A stretch of 45,088 nucleotides of DNA from Telluria antibiotica (GTDB taxonomy: Bacteria; Pseudomonadota; Gammaproteobacteria; Burkholderiales; Burkholderiaceae_D): NCBI RefSeq assembly GCF_011682055.1, contig NZ_JAAQOM010000030.1, forward strand, positions 1 through 45,088. Reading direction: 5' to 3'. This document shows positions 32,843-40,906 of the stretch, one piece after another (the stretch's first letter is position 1; each line of letters opens with the position of its first letter). The position numbers were made by a program, and so were the translations under genes. The notes under the pieces were generated by a model, which was not told where the DNA came from, made no database searches, and saw only the letters and a list, made by a program, of their open reading frames with translations.

Positions 32843-33064
32843 GTCCATTTAGGTCGGCAGCCGCTGTACGGCGCCCTGCTCGCGCGCCTGCGCGAACGCG
32901 GCCTGCACGTCGTCATCGGCGGCATCGCGCTGCCGAACGATGCCAGCGCCGGGCTGCACGAAGCGCTCGGCTTTCGCAAGGTCGCGCACTTCTCGGAAGT
33001 CGGCAAGAAATTCGGGCGCTGGCTCGACGTGGGTTACTGGGAACTCAAGCTCGGCGCGCATTGA
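32843..33064 (+). pseudogene. Remnant of a GNAT N-acetyltransferase (C-terminal half)
   Basis: From about 32852 the plus strand reads PLYGALLARLRERGLHVV, IALPNDASAGLHEALGF, KKFGRWLDVGYWELKL and a TGA at 33062. This is the C-terminal half of a phosphinothricin-type GNAT acetyltransferase. The N-terminal half, including the start and the full acetyl-CoA loop, is absent; upstream sequence (32571-32842) is noticeably less GC-rich, contains no related coding and looks unrelated. The frame stays open upstream without homology. Probably a decayed gene cut by recombination. Confidence 0.7.
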
Positions 33065-33082
33065 GCATCCGGACAGCCGGCA

Positions 33083-34045
33083 TCAGAACACGACGCCTGC
33101 CCCCAGCAGGAACACGTCAGAATCGCGGTGGTAGTCCGTGATCACGCGGTTCCACGTCAGCTGCGCGCGCCACGTGTCGTTGATGCGATAGCGCATGCCG
33201 ATCGACGCCAGCCCGGCCAGGCGCGTCACGCGCTCCGCTTCGGCGTCGGTGCGATCGAGCTGGTCGCGCACGCCGTACGCGCCGAACCCCAGCTCCAGCA
33301 CGGTGCGGTCCGTGAACGGGCGCAGCAGCCACACCTGGCTCGAGACGCCGATGCGTTCGGCCACCCCGACCTTGCCCTCGTCCATCAGGATCACGCTCCA
33401 CTCCGTGTTCGGATTGATCGTGTCGCGGTATTCGATGCCGCAGGCCGTCGCCTTTTCCGACTTGAAGCTGTTCACGATGGAGCGGCCGGCCAGCACGAGG
33501 AGCGTCCGATCGCCGCGGTTCGCGTTCTCGCGGCGCTCCCAGTTCGGCACCGTGCCCAGCTCGTAGCCCATGCCGACCATCAGCTCCGTCGTGTCGCGGT
33601 CGCGCAGGCCGCTCGTGTGCGACAGGCGCGCTTCCACGTACGCGTGCGAATGCAGGTGATAGATAACGTCGATGCTCGCCAGCTCGCCCCAGCCATGTTC
33701 GTTGCGGTAGTCGCTCAGCGAGCCGTTGCCGGTCGTCGTGTCGAAATAATAGTAGGGCCCGACGCCGGCGCCGAACGACCAGCCGCGCGTCGGCACCCGC
33801 GTGTGCAGCCACACCTGCGCGCCCAGGCCGTCGCGGTGGTGCAGCCGGGGGTGGCCTTCGTTCAGGTAGTCGGCGCTGAGCGCGAGCCACGGCGTCACGC
33901 GCTGCGTGTAGCCGACGTTGACGGCGAACGACGCGTCGCCGTGGTCTTTGTCGACGCGCATCGCGCCGGCCAGCAGGGAGGCGTCCTGTGCGCGAACGAC
34001 GCCCGCGGCGGATGTCAGGAGCAAGACGGCAAGGAAGGATCGCAT
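33083..34045 (-). CDS. Outer-membrane beta-barrel protein with two PagL-like units
   Basis: A 320-residue protein with a signal peptide (MRSFLAVLLLTSAAGVVRA) and alternating amphipathic strands ending in Phe320. It looks like two related units, about 21-165 and 182-320: each has a strand with QVWL (RDGLGAQVWL; RIGVSSQVWL) followed by a Gly-rich strand (SFGAGVGPYYY; LELGFGAYGV). The first unit has SHTSG (His143, Ser145) placed like the HxS of lipid A deacylase PagL; the second has WNRVI there. Activity is uncertain. The frame is open to 34288 but the ATG at 34045 before the signal peptide is the start. It converges on the acetyltransferase remnant. Confidence 0.7.
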   Translation of the reverse strand: MRSFLAVLLLTSAAGVVRAQDASLLAGAMRVDKDHGDASFAVNVGYTQRVTPWLALSADYLNEGHPRLHHRDGLGAQVWLHTRVPTRGWSFGAGVGPYYYFDTTTGNGSLSDYRNEHGWGELASIDVIYHLHSHAYVEARLSHTSGLRDRDTTELMVGMGYELGTVPNWERRENANRGDRTLLVLAGRSIVNSFKSEKATACGIEYRDTINPNTEWSVILMDEGKVGVAERIGVSSQVWLLRPFTDRTVLELGFGAYGVRDQLDRTDAEAERVTRLAGLASIGMRYRINDTWRAQLTWNRVITDYHRDSDVFLLGAGVVF

Positions 34046-34100
34046 GGTCGTGTCCGCGTGTTTTTCTGCGAGTATGCCAAGCTTTCCGATTTCAAGGCGC

Positions 34101-35006
34101 CTACGACGCGACCAGCGCCCTCCACGCCGGCACGGCCAGCCGCCAGAATTCCGCCAGCGATCCTGCCGGCGGCACGTCCAACCGCAGAAAGCCTGCAGAC
34201 TCGCGCAGCGCGGCCACGGCGCCCGCCTCGTCGCCGGGCCGCACTGCCAGCGCGCCCGTCTGCTTCGACAGCTTCTCGCCGGCCGCATTGCGCACGACGG
34301 GCACGTGCAGGTAGCGCGGCGTGGGCACGCCCAGCAGGCGCTGCAGGAAGATCTGGCGCGGCGTGGAGTCGAGCAGGTCGGCGCCCCGGACGACGTCCGT
34401 CACGCCCTGCTCCGCATCGTCGACGACGACCGCCAGCTGGTACGCCCAGTAGCCGTCGGCCCGCTTCAGCACGAAGTCGCCCGATTCACTGGCCAGCCGC
34501 TGGGTGACGACACCGGCCATGCGGTCGTGGAACGTGATGACGTCGTCGCCCGCGTCGGGCACGCGCAGGCGCAGGCTGCGCGGACTGCGGCCCGGCGCGA
34601 GGCCGTGGCGGCAGGTGCCCGGGTAGATCGCGGCGCCGTCGGGTGCGACGCCGAGGCGCGAATCGGCGATCTCGCGGCGGTTGCAACCGCACGGATAGAC
34701 GTGGCCGGCCAGGCGGTCATAGGCGGCCGCGTACAAATGCTTGCGGCGGCTCTGCCACACGACCTCGCGGTCGGACGTCATGCCGAGGCGCTGCAGCAGA
34801 TCGAGGATGTCCTCGGCGGCGCCGGGCACGCTGCGGCCTTCGTCGATGTCTTCGATGCGGATGAGCCACGTGCCGTCGTGGGCGCGCGCATCGAGGTAGC
34901 TGGCCAGCGCGGCGACCAGCGAGCCGGCGTGCAGCGGCCCCGTGGGCGATGGGGCGAAGCGGCCGACATACGGCTGGAGGATCGGAACGGCCGGTTGGAT
35001 ACTCAC
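34101..35006 (-). CDS. gluQ: Glutamyl-Q tRNA(Asp) synthetase
   Basis: A 301-residue paralogue of the catalytic half of glutamyl-tRNA synthetase that attaches glutamate to queuosine in tRNA(Asp). The class I signature is GRFAPSPTGPLHAGSL and the second signature is EKLSKQTGA. The zinc-site cysteines are in YPCGCNRREI and GTCRHG. The anticodon-binding domain of true GluRS is absent, as expected. No ATG fits; a GTG at 35006 gives a normal N-terminus. It starts 37 bases after the GGDEF/EAL gene on the same strand and may be cotranscribed with it, although no functional link is known. Confidence 0.92.
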   Translation of the reverse strand: MSIQPAVPILQPYVGRFAPSPTGPLHAGSLVAALASYLDARAHDGTWLIRIEDIDEGRSVPGAAEDILDLLQRLGMTSDREVVWQSRRKHLYAAAYDRLAGHVYPCGCNRREIADSRLGVAPDGAAIYPGTCRHGLAPGRSPRSLRLRVPDAGDDVITFHDRMAGVVTQRLASESGDFVLKRADGYWAYQLAVVVDDAEQGVTDVVRGADLLDSTPRQIFLQRLLGVPTPRYLHVPVVRNAAGEKLSKQTGALAVRPGDEAGAVAALRESAGFLRLDVPPAGSLAEFWRLAVPAWRALVAS

Positions 35007-35043
35007 TTCAGTGACAGGTCGACGGATTCGGGAAGTCCGTACC

Positions 35044-37065
35044 TTAGCACATCGCGACCGGTGCGAACTGCCCGGCCAGGACCTGCGCGGCGACGTCCGG
35101 CGCAAGCGGGCGGTAATAAAAATAGCCCTGCACGAGATCACTGCCCATGTCGCGCAGCAAGGCCAACTCGGCTTCGGTCTCCACCCCTTCCGCCACCACG
35201 TCCATGCCCAGCGCACGGGCCAGCATCAGGACGACTTCGACGATCTGGCGCTTGTCGTCGAAACAATCGAGCTTGCTGATGAACGAGCGGTCGATCTTCA
35301 GCGTGTCGATCGGCAGGCGGCGCAGGTAGCTGAGCGAGGAATAGCCGGTACCAAAATCGTCGAGGCTGACCCGCACGCCGAGGGCTTTCAATTGCGCGAA
35401 CACGGCGAGTGCCTTCTCGGCATCGGCCATCACGGCGGTTTCGGTCAGTTCGAGCTTGAGGCTGGCGGGCGCGATACCGGTTTCGGCCAGCGCGCGCGTC
35501 ACCACGTCGATGAAGCCGCCGTCCGCGAACTGGATGGCCGACACGTTCACGCTCATGGTCAGGTGCATGTCGAAGGCCTGCTGCCAGTCGCGCAACTGGC
35601 AGCACGCTTCGCGCAGGACCCATGCGCCGATCGGGTCGATCAGGCCGGTTTCTTCGACGATTGGAATGAACCTGGCCGGCGGTACCAGCCCATGCACCGG
35701 ATGACGCCAGCGCAACAGGGCCTCGAAGCCGCGCACGCGGCCGTCGTGCGGCGCGACGATCGGCTGGTACTCCAGGAACAACTGTTGCCGATGCATGGCG
35801 TCGCGCAGGTCCGCCTCCATCTGCAGGCGGTGCACGGCAGCCAGCTGCATGGCCTGGTCGAACATCATCCAGCGCCCACGCCCGGCCTGCTTGGCGTGGT
35901 ACATCGCGATGTCGGCATCGCGCAAGATATCCTCGACATTGGCATAGCCGGTGGCGCTCAGCGCGACGCCCACGCTGGCCGTCACGAACACACGCTGGCT
36001 GGCCACCTCGAACGGTTCGGCCAGCACGCTCATGATGCGTTCGACAACCCGGATCGCGTGCTCGGCGCTGCCAATCTGGTCGAGCAGGATCACGAATTCG
36101 TCGCCGCCAAGGCGGGCGACCAGGTGCTCGTGCGCGAACGCAGGATCGCGCGCCACCAGGTCGTCCTGGCGCAGGCAGGCCGTCAGCCGCCGGGCCGTCG
36201 CGACGAGCAACTGGTCGCCCGACGGGTGTCCGAGACCGTCGTTGATCGACTTGAAGCGGTCGAGGTCCACGAACAGCACGGCAAAATGATTGCCCGGCTT
36301 GCGCTTCAGGCGCTGCAGCAGGTGCCCGATGCGATCCAGGAACAGTCTGCGGTTGCCCAGTTGGGTCAGCGGGTCGTGCAGCGCATTGTGCATGAGCTTG
36401 TCCCCCGCGCGACGCCGCTCGAACACGCGGCCAAGCTGGGTGCCCACCTGGGCCATCAGGCGCAGCAGCGATTCCTCCGGCACTTCGCACTTGCGGCTGA
36501 AGAACTTCAGGACCGCGACCACCTCGTTGGCGATCATGACCGGGCAGGCGACGAGCGAAGCAAAGCCGGCGCCGACGATCAAAGACAGGCGCGGCAACTC
36601 GATCTCGCCGGGGGCATCCGTGGCAACCCACTCCGGCCTGCCGCTCAGCGCGGCCCGCCCCGGCAACCCGGCGCCGAGCGAGAACGTGCCTGCTTCGGTG
36701 CGCGTGCGCAATTCCTGATGCGGATCGCTGCCGCCCTGCGCAGCCTCGTCGTACCAGATGGCGGTAGCGTGGAGCCCTTGCTGGTCCTGGTGTCCGGACA
36801 CGAGCCAGAGATTGCCGAGGGGCCACTCGGCATAACGGCACATGGCTTCGAGCGCACGTTTCATCGCCTCATGCACGTCATCCGCCTCGTTGGCGGCCAC
36901 GGCGATACTCTCCAGCAGGGAAATTTCCTGCTGGCGCTGGAACAGGTCGCGCAAGCCTTTTTCGGCGATCGCCTCCGCCTCCAGGCGTGCGGCTGCTTCC
37001 CTGCGCACACGTCGGCGCAGGCGGGCGATCTCCGCGTCCGCGCCGCCTTCGTCGGGGCCGCTCAT
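35044..37065 (-). CDS. GAF-GGDEF-EAL cyclic di-GMP protein, partner of H-NOX
   Basis: A 673-residue soluble protein. An N-terminal coiled coil (about 10-50), a GAF-like domain (about 55-215), a GGDEF domain with intact GGDEF at 320-324, and an EAL domain with EAL at 448-450, ELTETAV and DDFGTGYSS. Both synthase and phosphodiesterase active sites look intact. A 12-residue insertion (307-318) separates the RxxD inhibitory site (R299-D302) from GGDEF, so product inhibition may be lost. The ATG overlaps the H-NOX stop (ATGA at 37062-37065). In Legionella and Shewanella such partners have their activity changed by NO-bound H-NOX. The frame is open upstream to 37290, but only as overlap with H-NOX. 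Confidence 0.92.
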   Translation of the reverse strand: MSGPDEGGADAEIARLRRRVRREAAARLEAEAIAEKGLRDLFQRQQEISLLESIAVAANEADDVHEAMKRALEAMCRYAEWPLGNLWLVSGHQDQQGLHATAIWYDEAAQGGSDPHQELRTRTEAGTFSLGAGLPGRAALSGRPEWVATDAPGEIELPRLSLIVGAGFASLVACPVMIANEVVAVLKFFSRKCEVPEESLLRLMAQVGTQLGRVFERRRAGDKLMHNALHDPLTQLGNRRLFLDRIGHLLQRLKRKPGNHFAVLFVDLDRFKSINDGLGHPSGDQLLVATARRLTACLRQDDLVARDPAFAHEHLVARLGGDEFVILLDQIGSAEHAIRVVERIMSVLAEPFEVASQRVFVTASVGVALSATGYANVEDILRDADIAMYHAKQAGRGRWMMFDQAMQLAAVHRLQMEADLRDAMHRQQLFLEYQPIVAPHDGRVRGFEALLRWRHPVHGLVPPARFIPIVEETGLIDPIGAWVLREACCQLRDWQQAFDMHLTMSVNVSAIQFADGGFIDVVTRALAETGIAPASLKLELTETAVMADAEKALAVFAQLKALGVRVSLDDFGTGYSSLSYLRRLPIDTLKIDRSFISKLDCFDDKRQIVEVVLMLARALGMDVVAEGVETEAELALLRDMGSDLVQGYFYYRPLAPDVAAQVLAGQFAPVAMC

Positions 37066-37604
37066 TGCGGTTCGAAACGCAAGTGGAAAACGCACCTCGT
37101 ATCGCCACGATGCATGCACTCGTGCTGCTCGAGTTCGATCCTCTCGCCGAAATGCGTGGCCGCGCCGTGCATGAACCCATCGGCCAGCGCACACAGACGA
37201 CGCCGCGAGTTGTAGCCGATCTTCAGCAGGCCGGCGACGCTCGTGTCGAAATCGAACACCGGCGTTTGCGCACCTGGATACAGCTTGCATACCTCGGGAT
37301 GGATGATGCTGTTCAAGCTCAACAGGAAGCTGCGTGCGTTCGCATGGCTGGCGAAGAGCGCTGGATAGCGCTGCGCCAGCATCGGCATGGCCCGCCTGCC
37401 GAACCAGCGCAGAACGGTATCCTCGGGTATTTTCAGGGCTTCCGCTGCCGCGCGTACCAGAGCGGCAATCTCGGCGTCGTCATAACTGCCGAGCGACGTG
37501 TAGGCACCTTCCAGGTCCGCGGCATCGAGCAATCGATCCCATGCGTCGTCACCAAAGCTGTCGCTGACGGCTTCTTCCAATAAATTAAAAACGATACCTT
37601 TCAC
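37062..37604 (-). CDS. H-NOX heme nitric-oxide sensor
   Basis: A 180-residue heme-NO/oxygen binding protein. The proximal heme ligand is His102 in IIHPEVCKLYPGAQTP and the propionate-binding YxSxR is Y131, S133, R135, the same numbers as in the Thermoanaerobacter protein. Position 140 is Leu, not the Tyr that stabilises O2, which fits an NO-selective sensor. C138, H161, C163 and C171 match the zinc/redox site known in Vibrio and Shewanella H-NOX. The start is a GTG at 37604 with AGGAG four bases upstream. It is the first gene of an operon with the GGDEF/EAL gene and is divergent from the siderophore operon. Confidence 0.94.
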   Translation of the reverse strand: MKGIVFNLLEEAVSDSFGDDAWDRLLDAADLEGAYTSLGSYDDAEIAALVRAAAEALKIPEDTVLRWFGRRAMPMLAQRYPALFASHANARSFLLSLNSIIHPEVCKLYPGAQTPVFDFDTSVAGLLKIGYNSRRRLCALADGFMHGAATHFGERIELEQHECMHRGDTRCVFHLRFEPQ

Positions 37605-37664
37605 TTCACTCCTGACTGCCCATGCCGATCCTCGACGTGTTGCAAAACTGATTATTTACGTTGA

Positions 37665-37670
37665 ATTATA
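37665..37670 (-). promoter_or_regulatory. Candidate -10 element of the H-NOX operon
   Basis: The minus strand has a perfect TATAAT here, about 60 bases before the H-NOX start, inside the most AT-rich stretch of the window (37645-37700). No convincing -35 is found at 16-18 bases; TTGATT lies 20 bases away. It could be read with an activator or as a weak promoter. Confidence 0.35.
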
Positions 37671-37781
37671 TTAATAATACCAACGAACTAAATCAATCGG
37701 GATTTGCGTTACTACGGGATATCCACGATACCGCTCGGCGTGCATGCCACGCGAACGCCGATCTTCCGCCGCCCAATCAAG

Positions 37782-37817
37782 AATAGTATTGAGAATGATT
37801 CGCGTTTACGCTATCCT
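37782..37817 (+). promoter_or_regulatory. Promoter of the siderophore operon with overlapping Fur box
   Basis: TTGAGA (37789-37794) and TATCCT (37812-37817) are spaced by exactly 17 bases and would start transcription near 37824, about 20 bases before the ATG at 37845. AATAGTATTGAGAATGATTC (37782-37801) resembles a Fur box and covers the -35, so iron-loaded Fur would block RNA polymerase. The repressor assignment rests on similarity and on the genes it precedes. Confidence 0.6.
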
Positions 37818-37844
37818 ATCTTTCCGTTATTGATAAGGCAAGAT

Positions 37845-39710
37845 ATGAACGCGATACCAAAGCGACACGACACCGCGCACGGCACCGATCATCCATTCGA
37901 TGCCGTGGCCACGGAACTAGCCTGGTCCGAAGCGCGCCGGCGCAGCCTGCAGAGAACGTTGCAGGCCCTGTTCCGCGAACACATCCTGAACCGGGACCAA
38001 TTGATCACGGAGGGCGCGGTGTCGTGGCTCCCGCTCTGGTCGCAACAGGGCATGCTGCGTTTCGACGGCCTGGCCATCGGCCGCATCGGCGATTGCCGGC
38101 TGGCGGGATGCGTGTCGTACTACGCTACCGGGGAGCGCCCGCAGCCGGTCACGCATGCGGCGGTGCTGCTGGCCTGCGTGGCGCCTTCCCTGCCGGACAG
38201 GGGACGGGGCGCGGATCTGCAACGCCTCGTCCACGAACTCGACAACAGCCTTGCCAACGATGTGCTGTGCCTGGGCTACCGTCGGACGTGGGCGCAGGCC
38301 CTGCGCGCGCAGCTGGGCGCGGCCGACGCCCGTTTCATCGCGGCGCTGCGCCAGTCCGGCCATCCCAATCCCGCCCTGCTGCTGGAACAATGGGGCACGC
38401 TGGGCCACCCGTGGCATCCGACGTTCAAGACCAAGCTCGGCCTGTCGCCGGACGAGGTCCTGGCGCTGTCGCCGGAATTCCAGCCGACGCTGTCCGTGCC
38501 GCTGGCCGCGCTGCGCGCCGACAAGGCCCGCGTGACGTTCGCGGACGGCACGGGCGACTACGCCACGTGGTTCGCGCGGCACTTCCCGCAGGCGGCGCAG
38601 CGCTGGACAGCCGGGCTCGTTGCACTTGGCGAGGCACCGGATGACTGGTTGCCGCTTCCCCTCCATCCGTTCCAGGCCAGCCGCGTAATCCCGCAGAAGT
38701 TCGCCGCCGAGATCGCGCAGGGCGACCTGGTCCTGTTCGACGACATCGCCCTCGACGCGACGCCGACCATGTCGTTCCGCACCGTCGTCCCGAACGGCTC
38801 GCCGGTGCTGCCGCACCTGAAGCTGCCGGTGTCGCTGCGCCTGACCAGCGTCCAGCGGACAGTCTCTCCGAAGTCCACCGTGATGGGCCCGCGCATCACG
38901 CGCCTGCTCGCCACCGTGCTCGACCTCGAGGGTGGCTTCGGCGGCACGCTCGACGTCGTGCGCGAGGAAGTGGGCCTGCACTACATCGACCCGCACGGCG
39001 GCGACGACCGCGCGCGCCACCTCGCGATCCTGTACCGCGACAACCCGATGGCCAAGGCCGGCGCCACGCGCTTTCCCGTACCCGTCGGCGCCCTGTTCGC
39101 GGAATCGCCGTTCAGCGGCCGGCCGCTGGCGACGGAGCTCGTCGCACTGGCCTACGGCGACCATGCCAACGGCGCCGTCGCCTACTTCGAACAGCATGCG
39201 CGCACCGTGCTGACGGCGCTGCTGTCCGCCTACCTCGTGTACGGCATCGCGTTCGAGGCGCACCAGCAGAACAGCTTCATCGTGCTCGATGGGGTCTATG
39301 CGCCCGTGCAGCTGCTGGCGCGCGACTTCGGCGACCTGCGCATCCACGGTCCCACGCTGTCCCGCGCCGGCCTCGTGATCGAGCCTTACCGCGCCGGCTT
39401 CACCGTGTACGACGACGATGCGCCCGTGCGCGACAAGCTCCTGCACGCCGTGCTGCTGTGCCATCTGGCCGAACTGGCGCTGCTGCTGGCGCGCGCGTAC
39501 GGCCATCCCGAGCGCTATTTCTGGGACGTGCTGCGGCGCGAAATCGACCGCGTGTTTTCCTCGCTGCGTCCACGCGTCGACGCGCGCCGCTGGCACGCCG
39601 AACGCGCGGCGCTGCTGGAACACGACTGGCCCGCGAAAGCCTTCCTGCGCATGCGCATGTCCGACACGCAGGACGACGTGCACGGCACGATGGGCAATCC
39701 GCTCGCATGA
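37845..39710 (+). CDS. IucA/IucC-family siderophore synthetase (NRPS-independent)
   Basis: A 621-residue NIS synthetase, which joins citrate-like carboxylates to amines or alcohols by adenylation. Family blocks are HPWHPTFKTKLGL, PLPLHPFQASRV, SLRLTSVQRTVSPKS, AHQQNSFIVLDG and LARDFGDL. The start ATG at 37845 has AAGG upstream; the frame is open to 37704. It overlaps the MFS gene by four bases. Only one synthetase and no decarboxylase or amine-modifying enzyme lies in the cluster. That layout matches rhizoferrin/legiobactin-type loci, where one enzyme joins two citrates to putrescine, but the product is inferred. Confidence 0.9.
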   Translation: MNAIPKRHDTAHGTDHPFDAVATELAWSEARRRSLQRTLQALFREHILNRDQLITEGAVSWLPLWSQQGMLRFDGLAIGRIGDCRLAGCVSYYATGERPQPVTHAAVLLACVAPSLPDRGRGADLQRLVHELDNSLANDVLCLGYRRTWAQALRAQLGAADARFIAALRQSGHPNPALLLEQWGTLGHPWHPTFKTKLGLSPDEVLALSPEFQPTLSVPLAALRADKARVTFADGTGDYATWFARHFPQAAQRWTAGLVALGEAPDDWLPLPLHPFQASRVIPQKFAAEIAQGDLVLFDDIALDATPTMSFRTVVPNGSPVLPHLKLPVSLRLTSVQRTVSPKSTVMGPRITRLLATVLDLEGGFGGTLDVVREEVGLHYIDPHGGDDRARHLAILYRDNPMAKAGATRFPVPVGALFAESPFSGRPLATELVALAYGDHANGAVAYFEQHARTVLTALLSAYLVYGIAFEAHQQNSFIVLDGVYAPVQLLARDFGDLRIHGPTLSRAGLVIEPYRAGFTVYDDDAPVRDKLLHAVLLCHLAELALLLARAYGHPERYFWDVLRREIDRVFSSLRPRVDARRWHAERAALLEHDWPAKAFLRMRMSDTQDDVHGTMGNPLA

Positions 39711-40906
39711 CGACGACGCGCTGGCTGTTCGCGCTGCAGCTCGTGGCGATGGGCGCCATGGAGATGAGCGGCCCGTTCTGGCCCCTGCATTTGCGCCGCC
39801 TGGGTGGCCTGTCGCCTGCGACGCTCGCGTGGGTCAGCGCCGTCGCGTACGCGGGCCCCATGCTCATGGCGATGTGCACGACACCGTGGTGGGGCCGGCT
39901 GGGTGACCGCATCGGCCACAAGCCCATGCTGCTGCGCGCCCTGTTCGCGCTGGCCGCCACGCAGTGGTGGATCGCCGCGACGGACAGCGTGGCCGTCGTG
40001 CTGGCGGTGCGCCTGCTGCAGGGCGCCCTCGCGGGCTTCATCGCGGCCGCCCAGGCCTACGGCGCGCGGCTCGTCACGCGCGCTGCGCGCGGCGCGCTGA
40101 TGGCGCAGCTGCAGGCCGCGACCGCGATCGGCTCCGTCGCCGGCGCCGTGCTCGGCGGCTGGCTGTTCGATACACGCGGCTTCGCCAGCGTGAACGTATG
40201 GGCTGGCGCGGCCTGCCTGCTGTGCGCGGCGGTGGCCGCCTTCGTGCTGCCGCCCGTCGCCCCGCTGCCTGCCGTTGCCCCATCCGGCACGCGTGCGCGT
40301 CCGGCGGTGCTGCACGGCACGGTGCTCGGCCTGCTGCTCGGCATCGTCCTGGTCCAGGCGGGGAAGATGATGCCGCAGACGTTCTTCGGCCTCTACGCCG
40401 CCGAGGTGCTGCACGTATCGAACCGTGTGACGGGCCTGTGCTACGCCGGCACCGCGCTGGGCCTGTGCGCGGCCGCGCCGTTCTGGGCGCGCCGCTTCGC
40501 GCGCCTGTCGCATGCGCGCGTGCTTGCCCAGGTCGAGTGGATTTGCTGGGCGTGCGTCGCCGTCGTCGCGGTGCAGGCCCTCGCCACGAACATCGTCCTG
40601 TTCGTGGCCGCGCGCGTGCTGTGGGGCGTGTGCCTCGCCGCGCTGCTGCCCGTCTTTTATGGCCTGCTGTCGCGCGAAACGGCGGACGACGAGCAGGGCC
40701 GCGTCCTCGGCGCCGGCAATGCGGCCGCGAAGGCGGGCGCGCTGCTCGGCGCCGGCGCGGGCGGACTTGCCCTCGCATGGGTACCTCTCGACGCCATGTT
40801 CTGGACCGTCGCGCTGCTGTACGCACTCGCCGCCATCGGCCTGCGCGTCATCCGCACCCACTCGAATTTTTTCCAACAACTCCAAACACCAACAGGGATT
40901 TCATGA
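39707..40906 (+). CDS. MFS transporter, probable siderophore exporter
   Basis: A 399-residue major facilitator protein with about 12 hydrophobic segments. The cytoplasmic loop between segments 2 and 3 has the MFS signature WGRLGDRIGHKPML. It sits between the synthetase and the receptor, overlapping each by four bases (ATGA at 39707 and at 40903), which argues that it exports the new siderophore, as LbtB-type and FslB-type carriers do. An import role across the inner membrane is possible. Confidence 0.88.
   Translation: MTTTRWLFALQLVAMGAMEMSGPFWPLHLRRLGGLSPATLAWVSAVAYAGPMLMAMCTTPWWGRLGDRIGHKPMLLRALFALAATQWWIAATDSVAVVLAVRLLQGALAGFIAAAQAYGARLVTRAARGALMAQLQAATAIGSVAGAVLGGWLFDTRGFASVNVWAGAACLLCAAVAAFVLPPVAPLPAVAPSGTRARPAVLHGTVLGLLLGIVLVQAGKMMPQTFFGLYAAEVLHVSNRVTGLCYAGTALGLCAAAPFWARRFARLSHARVLAQVEWICWACVAVVAVQALATNIVLFVAARVLWGVCLAALLPVFYGLLSRETADDEQGRVLGAGNAAAKAGALLGAGAGGLALAWVPLDAMFWTVALLYALAAIGLRVIRTHSNFFQQLQTPTGIS

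Noticed and set aside
37066..37290. Upstream extension of the GGDEF/EAL gene
   Set aside because: It would overlap most of the C-terminal half of H-NOX in another frame; the ATGA overlap at 37062-37065 gives the natural start.
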